From Nitrospinaceae bacterium (lineage in GTDB: Bacteria; Nitrospinota_A; UBA7883; JAJDBK01), in the NCBI GenBank assembly GCA_029261405.1, contig JAJDBK010000036.1, positions 1 to 33,127 of the forward strand: a DNA stretch of 33,127 nt, written 5' to 3'. Positions 1-8,393 of the stretch are shown here, piece after piece; position 1 is the first letter of the stretch, and every line of letters begins with the position of its first letter. The position numbers and the translations under genes were made by a program. A model generated the notes under the pieces. The model searched no databases and had not been told where the DNA came from. It saw only the letters and a program-made list of their open reading frames with translations.

Positions 1-108
1 GAGTATATCGAAATATTCTATAATCGCCAAAGACGCCACTCGCGTCTTGGCTATTTGTCGCCTGCCGTATTTGCTAAAAAATACGATGAAACACAGGCGG
101 TAGCATGA
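1..108 (+). CDS. IS3-family transposase OrfB, C-terminal end only (partial)
   Basis: Frame 1 is open from the first base to TGA at 106-108 and encodes about 35 residues. It contains the sequence FYNRQRRHSRLGYLSPAVF, which is the hallmark C-terminus of IS3-group DDE transposases (rve integrase domain, just past the catalytic glutamate). In the complete element this is the catalytic half, normally made as an OrfAB fusion by programmed frameshifting. Nothing upstream is visible, so intactness cannot be judged. The identity rests on a short but very characteristic stretch. Confidence 0.75.
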   Translation, partial: EYIEIFYNRQRRHSRLGYLSPAVFAKKYDETQAVA

Positions 109-141
109 GACGGAAGTGTCCACTATTTACAGGACTGGTCA
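1..141 (+). mobile_element. Right end of an IS3-family insertion sequence
   Basis: The window opens inside the last 35 codons of an IS3-type transposase. After its stop at 106-108 comes a short tail that ends in a sequence typical of IS3-family terminal inverted repeats, about 116-141, running gtgtccac to ggtca. Read from the outside this begins TGACC, and IS3 ends normally start with TG. The left end, the target duplication and orfA lie outside the window. The boundary at 141 is inferred from the terminal CA and from integrase sequence resuming just after it. Confidence 0.6.
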
Positions 142-147
142 CTTTCC

Positions 148-801
148 ATGTTGTCAAAAGCCTACAACCTTGCGATTCGGGAATGGGAATGGTTAGAAAA
201 GAATCCGGTCTCCATGGTCTCTATGGAAAAGGAGGGTAACGGTCGGGATAGGTGGCTTACGCATAATGAAGCCGAAAGGCTGATTCGGCGTCTGGAGCCT
301 CCGCTCAAGCAGATCGTAATCTTCGCCATTAACACCGGCATGAGACAGGACGAGATTCTTTCCCTGAAATGGCCTGCAGTAGATATCGCCAGAAGGGCGG
401 TTGTCGTGATGAAATCGAAGAACGGAAGGCGAAGGACTATTCCTTTGTCCAACCATGCGATTGAGGCGTTACGCGACCAATCGAATCTTCGCTACCTTCA
501 CACCGATCTCGTTTTTACGAATGAGGCGGGAGGCAAGATTGACCGGAGCAAGATGACACGGAAATTTAAAAAGGCAGTTTCAAAGACTGGTCTTGAGGAT
601 TTTCGGTTTCATGATCTTCGGCATACTTGTGCAACATGGCTTGCGCAGGCGGGTCACGACATCTATTTTATTTCCCGTTGGCTTGGTCACGAGGACGTTT
701 CAATGACGCAAAGATACGCTCACCACTGCGTTGATTCACTGAGGGTTGGCGTGACTGCGTTTGATTCTGTCCACAATTTGACCACATTTCAGGCCATGTA
801 G
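148..801 (+). CDS. Tyrosine recombinase/integrase, N-terminus truncated by the IS insertion
   Basis: The 217 residues cover the whole catalytic domain of a phage-type integrase. The catalytic set is present: Arg66 (NTGMRQDE), Lys91 in the beta-hairpin (KSKNGRR), His155 and Arg158 (HDLRH), His181 (LGHED) and the nucleophile Tyr190. What is missing is at the front. The frame begins in the last helix of the core-binding domain ([14 protein letters not shown]), and family members usually have 130-170 further residues before this. The IS3 end stops about six bases upstream, so the insertion most likely removed the N-terminus. The ATG at 148 is the first available and has no convincing ribosome-binding site, so this is probably a pseudogene. 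It runs toward the tRNA-Pro 3' end 31 bases away, the usual position of an integrase beside its attachment site. Confidence 0.85.
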   Translation: MLSKAYNLAIREWEWLEKNPVSMVSMEKEGNGRDRWLTHNEAERLIRRLEPPLKQIVIFAINTGMRQDEILSLKWPAVDIARRAVVVMKSKNGRRRTIPLSNHAIEALRDQSNLRYLHTDLVFTNEAGGKIDRSKMTRKFKKAVSKTGLEDFRFHDLRHTCATWLAQAGHDIYFISRWLGHEDVSMTQRYAHHCVDSLRVGVTAFDSVHNLTTFQAM

Positions 802-832
802 GAGAGATGGAAAATGCAAGTCTTTGAAAATA

Positions 833-909
<77 letters not shown>

Positions 910-1014
910 ACTCGTAAGGAGACAAATGGTAGCACATTTTATTTGCTTTCGCTTTTTTAGCGGCGATTACTGAAATAATAATACAATACTCGACTGATAA
1001 ACATTGGAGGTTGC

Positions 1015-2226
1015 ATGACAAAAAAAGCGCGAAAAGTTGTGCTCGCATATTCGGGCGGGCTTGATACGTCGGTGATTGTTCGCTGGCTTATAGAGAATTA
1101 CGGTTGTGAGGTCATATGTTTCGCCGCCGATCTGGGGCAGGGGGAGGAACTTTATAAGCTATCTGACAGGGCAAAAGAGTCGGGCGGTAAAAAGCTGGTT
1201 GTACTCGACTTAAAGGAGACTTTCGTAAAGGATTATGTGTTTCCCATGTTACGGGCCAACGCAGTCTACGAAGGGCATTACCTTCTGGGCACCTCCATCG
1301 CACGTCCGCTCATCGCAAAGGCCCAGATTGACCTTGCCAAAAAAGAGAGAGCGGACGCTGTTTCCCACGGTTCCACCGGGAAGGGGAACGATCAGGTCCG
1401 GTTTGAACTCGCCTATACAGCGCTTTCGCCGAACATAAAGGTAATCGCTCCGTGGCGTGAGTGGGATATCGCTTCGAGAGAAGACGCTGTGGCGTATGCC
1501 AAAAAATGGAACATTTCTGTGCCTGTTACGAAGAAAAAACCTTGGTCAATGGATCGAAACCTTCTCCACCTCTCTTTCGAAGGCGGTGTTCTGGAAGATC
1601 CATGGGCGGCGCCACCTGAAGAGATGTTCGTATTGACCAAATCTCCGAAAAAAGCGCCGAACAAGGAGACCGTAATCACGGTTTCGTATAAAAATGGGGA
1701 TCCGGTGGCGGTTGACGGTGAAAAAATGTCACCGGCGACACTACTGGCTCATCTTAACGATGTTGCGGGGAAAAACGGTATCGGAAGAGTCGACCTGGTG
1801 GAGAACAGGTTTGTCGGAATGAAATCACGTGGTGTATATGAAACCCCTGGCGGTACAATTTTACATGTGGCCCACAGGGCGGTAGAGTCGCTCACTCTCG
1901 ACAGGGAAGCGCTCTTTTTGCGTGATTCGCTGATTCCACAGTACGCCAAGCTCGTCTACAACGGTTTCTGGTTCGCTCCGGAACGGGAAGCTCTGCAGGC
2001 CTTGATGGATGAGGTGCAAAAACCGGTCACCGGCGATACGAGACTTTCACTCTATAAAGGTAACGTCACCGTTCTGGGCCGAAAAGCTCCGAACTCCCTG
2101 TTCGATCAGAGATTCGCCACCTTTGAAGAGGACGATGTGTACAACCAGGCCGACGCCGAAGGATTCATTAGACTCAACGCGCTCAGGTTGAGAATAAGGG
2201 CTCTTACGTCGAAGAAAGGAAAGTAG
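1015..2226 (+). CDS. argG: Argininosuccinate synthase
   Basis: It joins citrulline and aspartate with ATP to form argininosuccinate, the penultimate step of arginine synthesis in the cytoplasm. The 403-residue length fits the family. The N-terminal PP-loop motif AYSGGLDTS is at residues 11-19 and the second signature [14 protein letters not shown] at 118-131. The start is supported by GGAGG at 1006-1010, close to the ATG. No other arginine gene is in the window. It is flanked by the tRNA on the opposite strand and converges with cheY across a strong hairpin, so it is probably a single-gene transcript. Confidence 0.97.
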   Translation: MTKKARKVVLAYSGGLDTSVIVRWLIENYGCEVICFAADLGQGEELYKLSDRAKESGGKKLVVLDLKETFVKDYVFPMLRANAVYEGHYLLGTSIARPLIAKAQIDLAKKERADAVSHGSTGKGNDQVRFELAYTALSPNIKVIAPWREWDIASREDAVAYAKKWNISVPVTKKKPWSMDRNLLHLSFEGGVLEDPWAAPPEEMFVLTKSPKKAPNKETVITVSYKNGDPVAVDGEKMSPATLLAHLNDVAGKNGIGRVDLVENRFVGMKSRGVYETPGGTILHVAHRAVESLTLDREALFLRDSLIPQYAKLVYNGFWFAPEREALQALMDEVQKPVTGDTRLSLYKGNVTVLGRKAPNSLFDQRFATFEEDDVYNQADAEGFIRLNALRLRIRALTSKKGK

Positions 2227-2250
2227 CCTGTTAGAGGAAGGGCTTTCGCC

Positions 2251-2284
2251 CACGCCGCCCTGACTTTTGGCGCGGGGCGGCGTG
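2251..2284. terminator. GC-rich hairpin between convergent argG and cheY
   Basis: A perfect 10-base-pair stem, CACGCCGCCC with GGGCGGCGTG (2251-2260 and 2275-2284), encloses a 14-base loop. It lies 25 bases past the argG stop and 23 bases past the cheY stop. Neither side has a T tract, so it is not a textbook intrinsic terminator. It could still pause or stabilise both transcripts. Confidence 0.5.
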
Positions 2285-2306
2285 AAATACTGGTCAGAAA
2301 GTTATT

Positions 2307-2690
2307 TTACTTGAGAACCTTCTTCAATTTCTCTTCCAGTACGGCGGCTGTGAACGGCTTGACTACGTAATCATTGACACCAGCCTGAGCCGCCGCAATG
2401 ATATTGTCTTTCAGCGCTTCAGCGGTAACCATTACAACCGGAACGTTTTTTGAGACTGGATCGGACCTGATAGCTTTAAGCAATTCCAGCCCACTCATCT
2501 GAGGCATGTTCCAGTCAAGCAAGATCACATCGTACTTGTTCGCCTGAATCTTGGGCAATGCTGTTGAACCGTCATCGGCTTCGTCTACATTTTTAATGCC
2601 AAGCTGGCCCAGGATGTTTTTTTCTATCTTGCGCATGGTGGCAAAGTCATCCACCACCAGGACCTTCATGTTGGTATCCAAGTCGCCCAT
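2307..2690 (-). CDS. cheY: CheY-type single-domain response regulator
   Basis: The 127 residues are one receiver domain with no output domain. The acidic pair is Asp14-Asp15 (VVDD), the phospho-acceptor Asp59 (LLDWNMP), the switch Thr89 and Lys111 (VKPF). The VDDFATMR opening and DWNMP core are typical of chemotaxis CheY, which when phosphorylated by CheA binds the flagellar motor switch. The ATG at 2690 has GGTGG just upstream; an alternative at Met8 lacks a ribosome-binding site. No cheA is nearby, so the motor assignment rests on sequence character alone. It has its own promoter-like sequence at 2742-2771. Confidence 0.88.
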   Translation of the reverse strand: MGDLDTNMKVLVVDDFATMRKIEKNILGQLGIKNVDEADDGSTALPKIQANKYDVILLDWNMPQMSGLELLKAIRSDPVSKNVPVVMVTAEALKDNIIAAAQAGVNDYVVKPFTAAVLEEKLKKVLK

Positions 2691-2741
2691 TTTCCACCGT
2701 TTTTATTGAAGGGTTAACAGATATCTAATTTATGGCTGTAT

Positions 2742-2771
2742 ATTATCGTCGTGACCAGACCAGTAAGTCAA
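2742..2771 (-). promoter_or_regulatory. Sigma-70-type promoter for cheY
   Basis: On the minus strand TTGACT (2771-2766) is followed after 18 bases by GATAAT (2747-2742). Each hexamer matches the consensus in five of six positions. Transcription would start near 2735, giving a leader of about 45 bases before cheY. Confidence 0.5.
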
Positions 2772-2886
2772 GCCACTCAATGTTCCAGAACATGGTTTTA
2801 TACCAAAAACACCCTCTGGACTTGTTCTTTTTTTCTGGATTGCGCATTATTTCTCTTTTATCAGGTTATTAGCGTATAACCATGCG

Positions 2887-4035
2887 CTATTCCCCTTCTG
2901 AGGCGGAGGTTTCTTGCAAAGGCTCCATCTCACCGACTTCCGGCTCGTTAATTATTCCTCCCCGATAAAATTCCGAGCCACGATAAACCGGATCGAGTTC
3001 CTGCAACGTCACCTTTATCACCGCCGCCACAGGAACCGCCAGCAACAGCCCGATCAGCCCGAAGAACGCTCCGCCGACAAGCAGGGACGCCATTATCGTG
3101 ACAGGATGCAGGCCGACGGCTTTTTCCAGGACTCTTGGTGATATGACAAAACCTTCCAGCGCCTGGGCCATGGAGAAAAGTAGCAGGACCAGAACAGGCT
3201 CCCCCAATCCAGGAAACTTTACCACCGTCAGAATCAGGGCCGGAGCCAGGCCGACTACGGCGGAAAGATATGGAACGACATTAGCCAATCCCGCTATGGC
3301 GCCGATGAGGATTCCCATAGGCGTACCGATAAAAAAAAGCCCTGTGGAGAGGATCACCGCCATGGTCATGGCGACGATCAGTTGACCACGCACGAACGCG
3401 CTCAACACTTCGTCGATTTTTTTAACGAACCCGAAAATCTTCGCCCTCATCCTTGGAGGCGCATATTCACCAGCTCCGGCGACGATATGGTCGAAATCCT
3501 TTAATAGATAGAATGCGGCGACAGGAATGATGAGCATGTTTACGATGGCCAACGCAATTCCCATAACGCTCGATAGCCCGGACCATATCCACTGAAACAG
3601 AGCGTTAGCCACTTTCAGGGGAAGAGTTCCAAGGGCGTTGAATGTTTCAAGGAGTGTTTCTTTGATATCCGCCTCAGCCACCGCCGGTATCGATTCTATA
3701 AAAGGAGTCAGCCGGGCTATTATCGATTCGATATAGCCGGGAACGTTTTTCGCCATCGCCACAATTTGCCCCATGACAAGGGGGCCGACTAACGTGACAA
3801 GAAGCGCAAGCAGGGAAAAAAAGAGGATGAGTAGAAGGACGATGGCGGTTGTTCTGTCTACCCGTTTTCGTTCCAGGGCGTCGATGACAGGATCGAAAAG
3901 ATAGGCTATGCCAAAGGCTATTACAAAGGGGTATAGAACGACCCTTGCCGAATACAAAAGCCAAATCGCCAATAGAAACCCGAGCAGAGCCAAGCCGACC
4001 CTGACATCGGGTCTCGACATAAGATTATCAATCAT
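2887..4035 (-). CDS. AI-2E/PerM family (UPF0118) inner-membrane transporter
   Basis: A 382-residue polytopic membrane protein. It has two hydrophobic segments near the N-terminus (about 12-45), a pair at about 60-90, a long soluble amphipathic stretch (about 90-150), then four or more C-terminal segments including GLANVVPYLSAVVGLAPAL. This is the PF01594 layout. Members have been linked to autoinducer export, Na+/H+ antiport and permease roles, so the substrate cannot be named. The acidic C-terminal tail is hydrophilic. Its ATG overlaps the stop of the upstream secreted-protein gene as ATGA (4032-4035), which implies translational coupling. A weak AT-rich hairpin at 2864-2881 lies just past its stop. 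Confidence 0.9.
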   Translation of the reverse strand: MIDNLMSRPDVRVGLALLGFLLAIWLLYSARVVLYPFVIAFGIAYLFDPVIDALERKRVDRTTAIVLLLILFFSLLALLVTLVGPLVMGQIVAMAKNVPGYIESIIARLTPFIESIPAVAEADIKETLLETFNALGTLPLKVANALFQWIWSGLSSVMGIALAIVNMLIIPVAAFYLLKDFDHIVAGAGEYAPPRMRAKIFGFVKKIDEVLSAFVRGQLIVAMTMAVILSTGLFFIGTPMGILIGAIAGLANVVPYLSAVVGLAPALILTVVKFPGLGEPVLVLLLFSMAQALEGFVISPRVLEKAVGLHPVTIMASLLVGGAFFGLIGLLLAVPVAAVIKVTLQELDPVYRGSEFYRGGIINEPEVGEMEPLQETSASEGE

Positions 4036-4949
4036 TGCGCATCGTCATCGGAATGGACCTCCATGGAATGCTCTTTCCATATTCGGGGTGTCTGTAGTGT
4101 AAGCTCTTTTGCCAGCGCATCGACAGCCGCATTGATCGTGTCAAGACTTCCCTTCAGGGCGTCTTCGAATTCTCCGGTCGCCTCCTGCCCGAAAGCGGCG
4201 AGCATTTTACCTTTGGTCGAGTAGAGCCTGACTCGTGAGGTAGCTTTGACGCTGTTACCCTCTCCGGAAGGCTCCACCTCAACTTTTGTAGTTCCGAAAG
4301 CGAACAGATCTGTCCCGAGTTTGTCGTGCAATTCTACCAGCGCCGAGAGGCTTCCCTCAAATGCCGACACCACCAGTTCGTCCGCTCCGCCTTCCCGAAT
4401 CTCTTTTCTTTGTACCGTAAGGTATCCTCTACTGGAGAACGCCTGCGCCATAATCCGTTCAGACATGGAGTTGAGCAACAGGAAATTTGTATTTGCAAAC
4501 AGCTCCTCGCTCTGTTCGTCCATGATTACCAGCACGTTTGGCAGGACTCGCTTCTTTACCCCTATCCCGACGTTTTCTACAGCGCTCCTGATAGAATCGA
4601 GAAACAGGGTGACCTGCAACCTCACAGTCAGGGTTCCGTTTTCCCTGTCGATGGTCTCTTCCAAAAATTTATAGCTGAATACAAAATCCATCCCTTTGGA
4701 TGCGATCTCTTTGTCGATCTCTTCATCCCGTTCCCGGTTCAGGTCCGGATTAATCAAGCCCCCCACCGCAAGTCTGGCGGCGGTGGTAAAGGCGTTCAGT
4801 TTGGCGTTCTCACGAGCCACTGCGTAGTTTTCATCCAGTATCTCAGCGGTTCCGGTAGCGGGAACGGCTATAAACTCCCCTTCCGGAACGGTCGCCAATG
4901 CGCTCCCCGGAGCAAGAAACAGAGCAAATATCAGAAGAAAAAATCTCAT
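4032..4949 (-). CDS. Secreted protein with FlgT/LPP20-like N-terminal region
   Basis: The mature protein is predicted to be periplasmic. Residues 1-19 form a clear Sec signal peptide ending ALA. After it comes a segment (about 27-65: VPATGTAEI, then an Ala/Arg-rich helix AVARENAKLNAFTTAARLAVG) resembling the start of flagellar assembly protein T and LPP20-type proteins. The remainder (about 90-290) is soluble with no motif I can name. The open frame extends upstream to 5357, but the signal peptide makes ATG 4949 the sensible start (305 residues). A TATACT at 4961-4956 sits only a few bases before this ATG, which could mean a very short leader. It overlaps the downstream permease gene by 4 bases. 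The FlgT relation is tentative. Confidence 0.6.
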   Translation of the reverse strand: MRFFLLIFALFLAPGSALATVPEGEFIAVPATGTAEILDENYAVARENAKLNAFTTAARLAVGGLINPDLNRERDEEIDKEIASKGMDFVFSYKFLEETIDRENGTLTVRLQVTLFLDSIRSAVENVGIGVKKRVLPNVLVIMDEQSEELFANTNFLLLNSMSERIMAQAFSSRGYLTVQRKEIREGGADELVVSAFEGSLSALVELHDKLGTDLFAFGTTKVEVEPSGEGNSVKATSRVRLYSTKGKMLAAFGQEATGEFEDALKGSLDTINAAVDALAKELTLQTPRIWKEHSMEVHSDDDAQ

Positions 4950-5044
4950 CGGTAGAGTATAAACCACTCCCGCAGATGGCGCCCGCTTCTTGATGCCCAT
5001 ATTGAACCTGGAGTCGGGGAGCGTTATGTCGGGCGCCATGCGCC

Positions 5045-5074
5045 TTGACAAAGTCCGCATGGAGCTTGCACAAT
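5045..5074 (+). promoter_or_regulatory. Sigma-70-type promoter for the fumarase genes
   Basis: A perfect TTGACA (5045-5050) is followed after 18 bases by CACAAT (5069-5074, four of six consensus positions). Transcription would start near 5081, about 28 bases before the fumarase alpha start. Confidence 0.45.
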
Positions 5075-5093
5075 CTTTGGAAATTCTATTGAT

Positions 5094-5104
5094 GGAGGTG
5101 ATCC
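5094..5104 (+). promoter_or_regulatory. Full-length Shine-Dalgarno sequence for fumarase alpha
   Basis: GGAGGTGATCC is an 11-base uninterrupted complement of the usual bacterial 16S rRNA 3' tail (GGATCACCTCC). It ends four bases before the ATG at 5109 and fixes that start. It suggests strong initiation. Confidence 0.8.
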
Positions 5105-5108
5105 TGTA

Positions 5109-5948
5109 ATGCGTGAAATAGACGCTTCGGCTATTACCGAAGCTGTTCGTACTATGTCTATGAGTGCGAACTACGACCTTGGCGACGACGTGGTGAAAGC
5201 GTTTGAGCGTGGTCTTGAACAGGAGGAGTCGCCGACAGGTAAAGCGGTCTTCAAGGCTTTGCTCGAAAACTCTAAAATCGCACGAAATGAAAAAGTTCCG
5301 ATGTGTCAGGACACCGGGTTTGCTGTGGTCTTTGTTGAGATCGGGCAGGATGTCCATGTGACGGGGGGGGCGATCCGGGAGGCGGTCAACGCAGGTGTGC
5401 GTAAAGGGTATGAGGAGGGCTACCTTCGTAAATCGATATGTGATCCGTTTACACGAACTAATACAAAAGACAACACACCGGCTGTGGTTTTCACCGAAGT
5501 GGTTGATGGCGCCGGATTAAAAATTACCTTCGCTCCGAAGGGTGGAGGGTCTGAAAACATGGCGAGGGTAACGATGCTGACCCCTTCCGGCGGGAAAGAG
5601 GCAGTGGCCGATTTCATAGTCAACCGGTGTCAGGAAGCCGGTTCGAATCCATGTCCTCCGGTTATTGTCGGGGCGTGTATCGGCGGAACGCCTGAACTGG
5701 CGGCTATGCTGGCCAAAAAAGCTCTCATACGCCCTTTGGGAACGAAAAATCCTGATCCTGAGCTTGCGGAGATGGAGGATCAGCTTCTGGCGAGGATCAA
5801 CAACCTCGGTATGGGGCCGCAAGGTCTTGGGGGGCGTATCTTCGCATTGGGTGTGCATCTGGTGAAACATCCGTGCCACATAGCCACGCTACCGTTGGCG
5901 GTTAACATCTGTTGTCACGCCAGCAGGCACAAGGAGACCGAGTTATGA
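5109..5948 (+). CDS. Class I fumarate hydratase, alpha subunit
   Basis: It is the N-terminal half of the oxygen-sensitive [4Fe-4S] fumarase, which interconverts fumarate and malate. In this two-subunit form alpha and beta are separate genes. The 279 residues match the usual alpha length. Likely cluster ligands are Cys66 (MCQDTG), Cys182 (NPCPPV) and Cys268 or Cys269 near the C-terminus. The KGGGSENM segment (144-151) is also characteristic. The related L-tartrate dehydratase alpha is similar; the adjacent succinate dehydrogenase genes favour fumarase. Its stop overlaps the beta start as ATGA. Confidence 0.92.
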   Translation: MREIDASAITEAVRTMSMSANYDLGDDVVKAFERGLEQEESPTGKAVFKALLENSKIARNEKVPMCQDTGFAVVFVEIGQDVHVTGGAIREAVNAGVRKGYEEGYLRKSICDPFTRTNTKDNTPAVVFTEVVDGAGLKITFAPKGGGSENMARVTMLTPSGGKEAVADFIVNRCQEAGSNPCPPVIVGACIGGTPELAAMLAKKALIRPLGTKNPDPELAEMEDQLLARINNLGMGPQGLGGRIFALGVHLVKHPCHIATLPLAVNICCHASRHKETEL

Positions 5949-6502
5949 GCGAAGTGATAAGGCTTACGACCCCTCTCACAGAAGAAGATGTGGCATCTCT
6001 CAAAGCGGGTGATCAGGTGAGCCTGACCGGCGTTCTCTACACAGCCAGGGACGCCGCCCACAAGAGGCTCGTAGCCCTGCTCGACGAAGGGAAGGAGCTT
6101 CCGTTCGACGCAAAGGGAGCCGTCATCTATTATGTCGGACCGTCACCTGCCAAACCGGGCGCGGTTGTCGGGTCCGCCGGTCCGACCACGAGCTACCGGA
6201 TGGACGCATATTCGGAGCGCATGATGGAGGTCGGCATGAAAGGCATGATCGGCAAAGGGAAAAGAGCCGGTGACGTGGTGGACGCAATGGTCAAACATAA
6301 AGCGGTCTATTTCGCGGCCATAGGCGGGGCGGCGGCCCTGATCGCCCGGTCGATAAAGAAGGTCGATGTCATAGCGTATGAAGACCTCGGCCCGGAGGCT
6401 GTCCGCCGTATGGAGGTGGAGGATTTTAAAGTGGTCGTCATTAACGATACAAACGGCGCCGATCTTTACGAACAGGGGCAGGAGCGGTACCGCAAGGAGT
6501 AA
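5945..6502 (+). CDS. Class I fumarate hydratase, beta subunit
   Basis: It supplies the C-terminal half of the class I fumarase. The family signature GPTTSYRMD is at residues 79-87 and the MIGKGKR loop at 101-107, followed by the GGAAAL segment near 128. I chose ATG 5945 (185 residues) because it overlaps the alpha stop as ATGA and has AAGGAG at 5931-5936. A longer frame from 5912 would run inside alpha and adds residues unlike the family. Alpha and beta are therefore translationally coupled, as expected for obligate partners. Confidence 0.92.
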   Translation: MSEVIRLTTPLTEEDVASLKAGDQVSLTGVLYTARDAAHKRLVALLDEGKELPFDAKGAVIYYVGPSPAKPGAVVGSAGPTTSYRMDAYSERMMEVGMKGMIGKGKRAGDVVDAMVKHKAVYFAAIGGAAALIARSIKKVDVIAYEDLGPEAVRRMEVEDFKVVVINDTNGADLYEQGQERYRKE

Positions 6503-6559
6503 AAGTTATGGAAAGCGGGGCTGGTTTGGTATACGATTAATCTTCGATGGTCTCTTTTT

Positions 6560-6584
6560 CTGGTGATCGACAGGCGGTCATCAG
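6560..6584 (+). other. Hairpin in the gap between fumarase and sdhA
   Basis: CTGGTGATC (6560-6568) pairs with GGTCATCAG (6576-6584) as a nine-base-pair RNA stem with two G-U pairs and a seven-base loop. No T tract follows. It is the only clear structure in the 175-base gap and could be a weak terminator or an intercistronic processing site. Confidence 0.3.
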
Positions 6585-6677
6585 GCTTTGAAATGGACGG
6601 CGCAGTCGGGCGAGAGGGGGTCATACATCCTTGATCTTGAATGCGGAGGCGCCGGGCAATATAGCGAGCGGGGGGTT

Positions 6678-8393
6678 ATGTACTCACACGACGTTGTAAT
6701 AGTGGGGTCTGGTCTTGCAGGTCTCAGGGCCGCCCAGGAGTTGGCGGGCAATCTTGATGTAGCGATAATAACCAAGGTCTATCCGAGCAGAAGCCATTCC
6801 GGCGCCGCTCAGGGTGGTGTAGCCGCCGCCTTGGCGAACATGGACGGAGATTCCATCGAAGCGCATATCTACGATACGGTCAAGGGTTCCGATTTTCTCG
6901 GAGACCAGGACGCCATCGAGATCATGTGTAACGATGCGCCGAGGACCATTTATGAAATGGAACATCTCGGTTGTCCTTTCTCACGAACCGATGAAAACAA
7001 GATAGCCCAGAGGGCTTTCGGCGGACATTCATTCCTTCGCGCTTGTTTTTCGGCGGACAGGACCGGTCACGCGCTCCTTCATACCTTGTTCGAACAGACC
7101 TACAAAATGGGCGGTAAACTTCAGGTCTATTCCGAATGGTATATGACACGTCTTATTGTAGAAGACGGAGTCTGCAAGGGTGTTGTCGCCATGGATATCG
7201 CCACCGGCAGGATGGAGGTCTTTTCCGCCAAGGTGGTTCTTTTCGCTTCCGGTGGATATGGTCGCTCCTTTGAGATAACTTCCAACGCCTACGCAAATAC
7301 TGGTGACGGAGCCATCGCCACTTACCGGGCCGGTCTGCCTTTGCAGGATATGGAGTTCGTTCAGTTCCATCCGACCGGTCTTTATCAGCACGGCATCCTC
7401 CTCTCCGAGGCGGCTCGTGGTGAAGGTGGCTATCTGCTAAACGGTAACGGCGAGCGATTCATGGATAAATACGCTCCCGGCAAGATGGAGCTTGCTCCCC
7501 GTGATATCGTCTCCCGTTCTGAACAGACCGAGATAAACGAAGGGAGGGGAGCCGGTCCCGACAAGGACTATGTACTGCTAGATCTTCGGCATCTTGGTGA
7601 GGCGAAAATACTGGAACGTCTGCCGCAGATCTACCATCTGGCAAAAGATTTCCTCGGAGTCGATGCGGTCACCGACCCTGTACCGACCCAACCTACGGCC
7701 CACTACTCGATGGGTGGCATTCCCACGGATAACGACTGTCAGGTTATCCTGGACGAAACAGGCGCCAAGGTGGAAGGTTTCTTCGCCGCCGGAGAGTGTT
7801 CCTGCGTATCGGTCCACGGCGCCAACCGACTTGGCACCAACTCTCTGTTGGAGGCTCTGGTCTTCGGCAGAAGAGCGGGTAAAAAGATCCTTGAAGCCGC
7901 CTCCACCGCCAAGTCGTCGAGCATCGACGAGAAACGGGAGATCGCGGCTGTCAGGGCCGGTATAGACAAGATCGTAAACACTTCCGCAAAAGAGGAGTTG
8001 CACCCGATCCGCAAGGAACTCAAGAATGTCATGACCTATAAAGCTGGTGTCTACCGTTCGGGTAGTGAGCTTGCCGAGGCGCATAAAAAAGTTACCGAGC
8101 TACAGGAGCGGTTTAAACATGTTCGTGTAGATGATAAGAGAGAAAATTTCAACACGAACATGCTCGAAGCGATAGAGCTTGGTCATATGCTCGAATATTC
8201 GGAACTGATTGTGGCGGGAGCCGAAGCGCGGGAGGAGAGCCGTGGCGCTCACGCCCGCACCGATTTCCCGACACGGGACGACGAGAAATGGCTTAATCAC
8301 ACCATGGCCTTCAGGAAGGGCGATGGCGGATATGAACTGAAATACAGACCGGTGGTCATAACCCGGTTTGAGCCTGAAGAGAGGAAGTACTGA
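6678..8393 (+). CDS. sdhA: Succinate dehydrogenase/fumarate reductase flavoprotein subunit
   Basis: This is the FAD subunit that oxidises succinate to fumarate or does the reverse. The dinucleotide-binding start [10 protein letters not shown] is at residues 8-16. His40 in [11 protein letters not shown] is the expected covalent FAD attachment. QFHPTGL is at 229-235, the catalytic Arg275 in LAPRDIVSR, and AHYSMGG at 341-347. From ATG 6678 it has 571 residues and begins with the FAD fold; a G-rich ribosome-binding site precedes it. An in-frame extension to 6588 would add 30 residues of no family character. There is no twin-arginine signal, so it should face the cytoplasm, unlike exported MfrA-type fumarate reductases. 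It overlaps sdhB by one base (TGATG). Confidence 0.95.
   Translation: MYSHDVVIVGSGLAGLRAAQELAGNLDVAIITKVYPSRSHSGAAQGGVAAALANMDGDSIEAHIYDTVKGSDFLGDQDAIEIMCNDAPRTIYEMEHLGCPFSRTDENKIAQRAFGGHSFLRACFSADRTGHALLHTLFEQTYKMGGKLQVYSEWYMTRLIVEDGVCKGVVAMDIATGRMEVFSAKVVLFASGGYGRSFEITSNAYANTGDGAIATYRAGLPLQDMEFVQFHPTGLYQHGILLSEAARGEGGYLLNGNGERFMDKYAPGKMELAPRDIVSRSEQTEINEGRGAGPDKDYVLLDLRHLGEAKILERLPQIYHLAKDFLGVDAVTDPVPTQPTAHYSMGGIPTDNDCQVILDETGAKVEGFFAAGECSCVSVHGANRLGTNSLLEALVFGRRAGKKILEAASTAKSSSIDEKREIAAVRAGIDKIVNTSAKEELHPIRKELKNVMTYKAGVYRSGSELAEAHKKVTELQERFKHVRVDDKRENFNTNMLEAIELGHMLEYSELIVAGAEAREESRGAHARTDFPTRDDEKWLNHTMAFRKGDGGYELKYRPVVITRFEPEERKY

Noticed and set aside
4326-4955. Plus-strand open frame of 209 codons opposite the FlgT-like gene
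   Set aside because: The opposite strand has a signal peptide and ATGA coupling to the permease, while this frame has neither a motif nor a plausible start.
4950-5357. N-terminal extension of the FlgT-like protein by 136 residues
   Set aside because: It would bury the signal peptide inside the protein and overlap the divergent fumarase alpha start; the added residues look random.
6588-6677. Thirty-residue extension of SdhA, considered as a possible export signal
   Set aside because: It has no twin-arginine motif or hydrophobic core, and the FAD fold begins directly at the shorter start.
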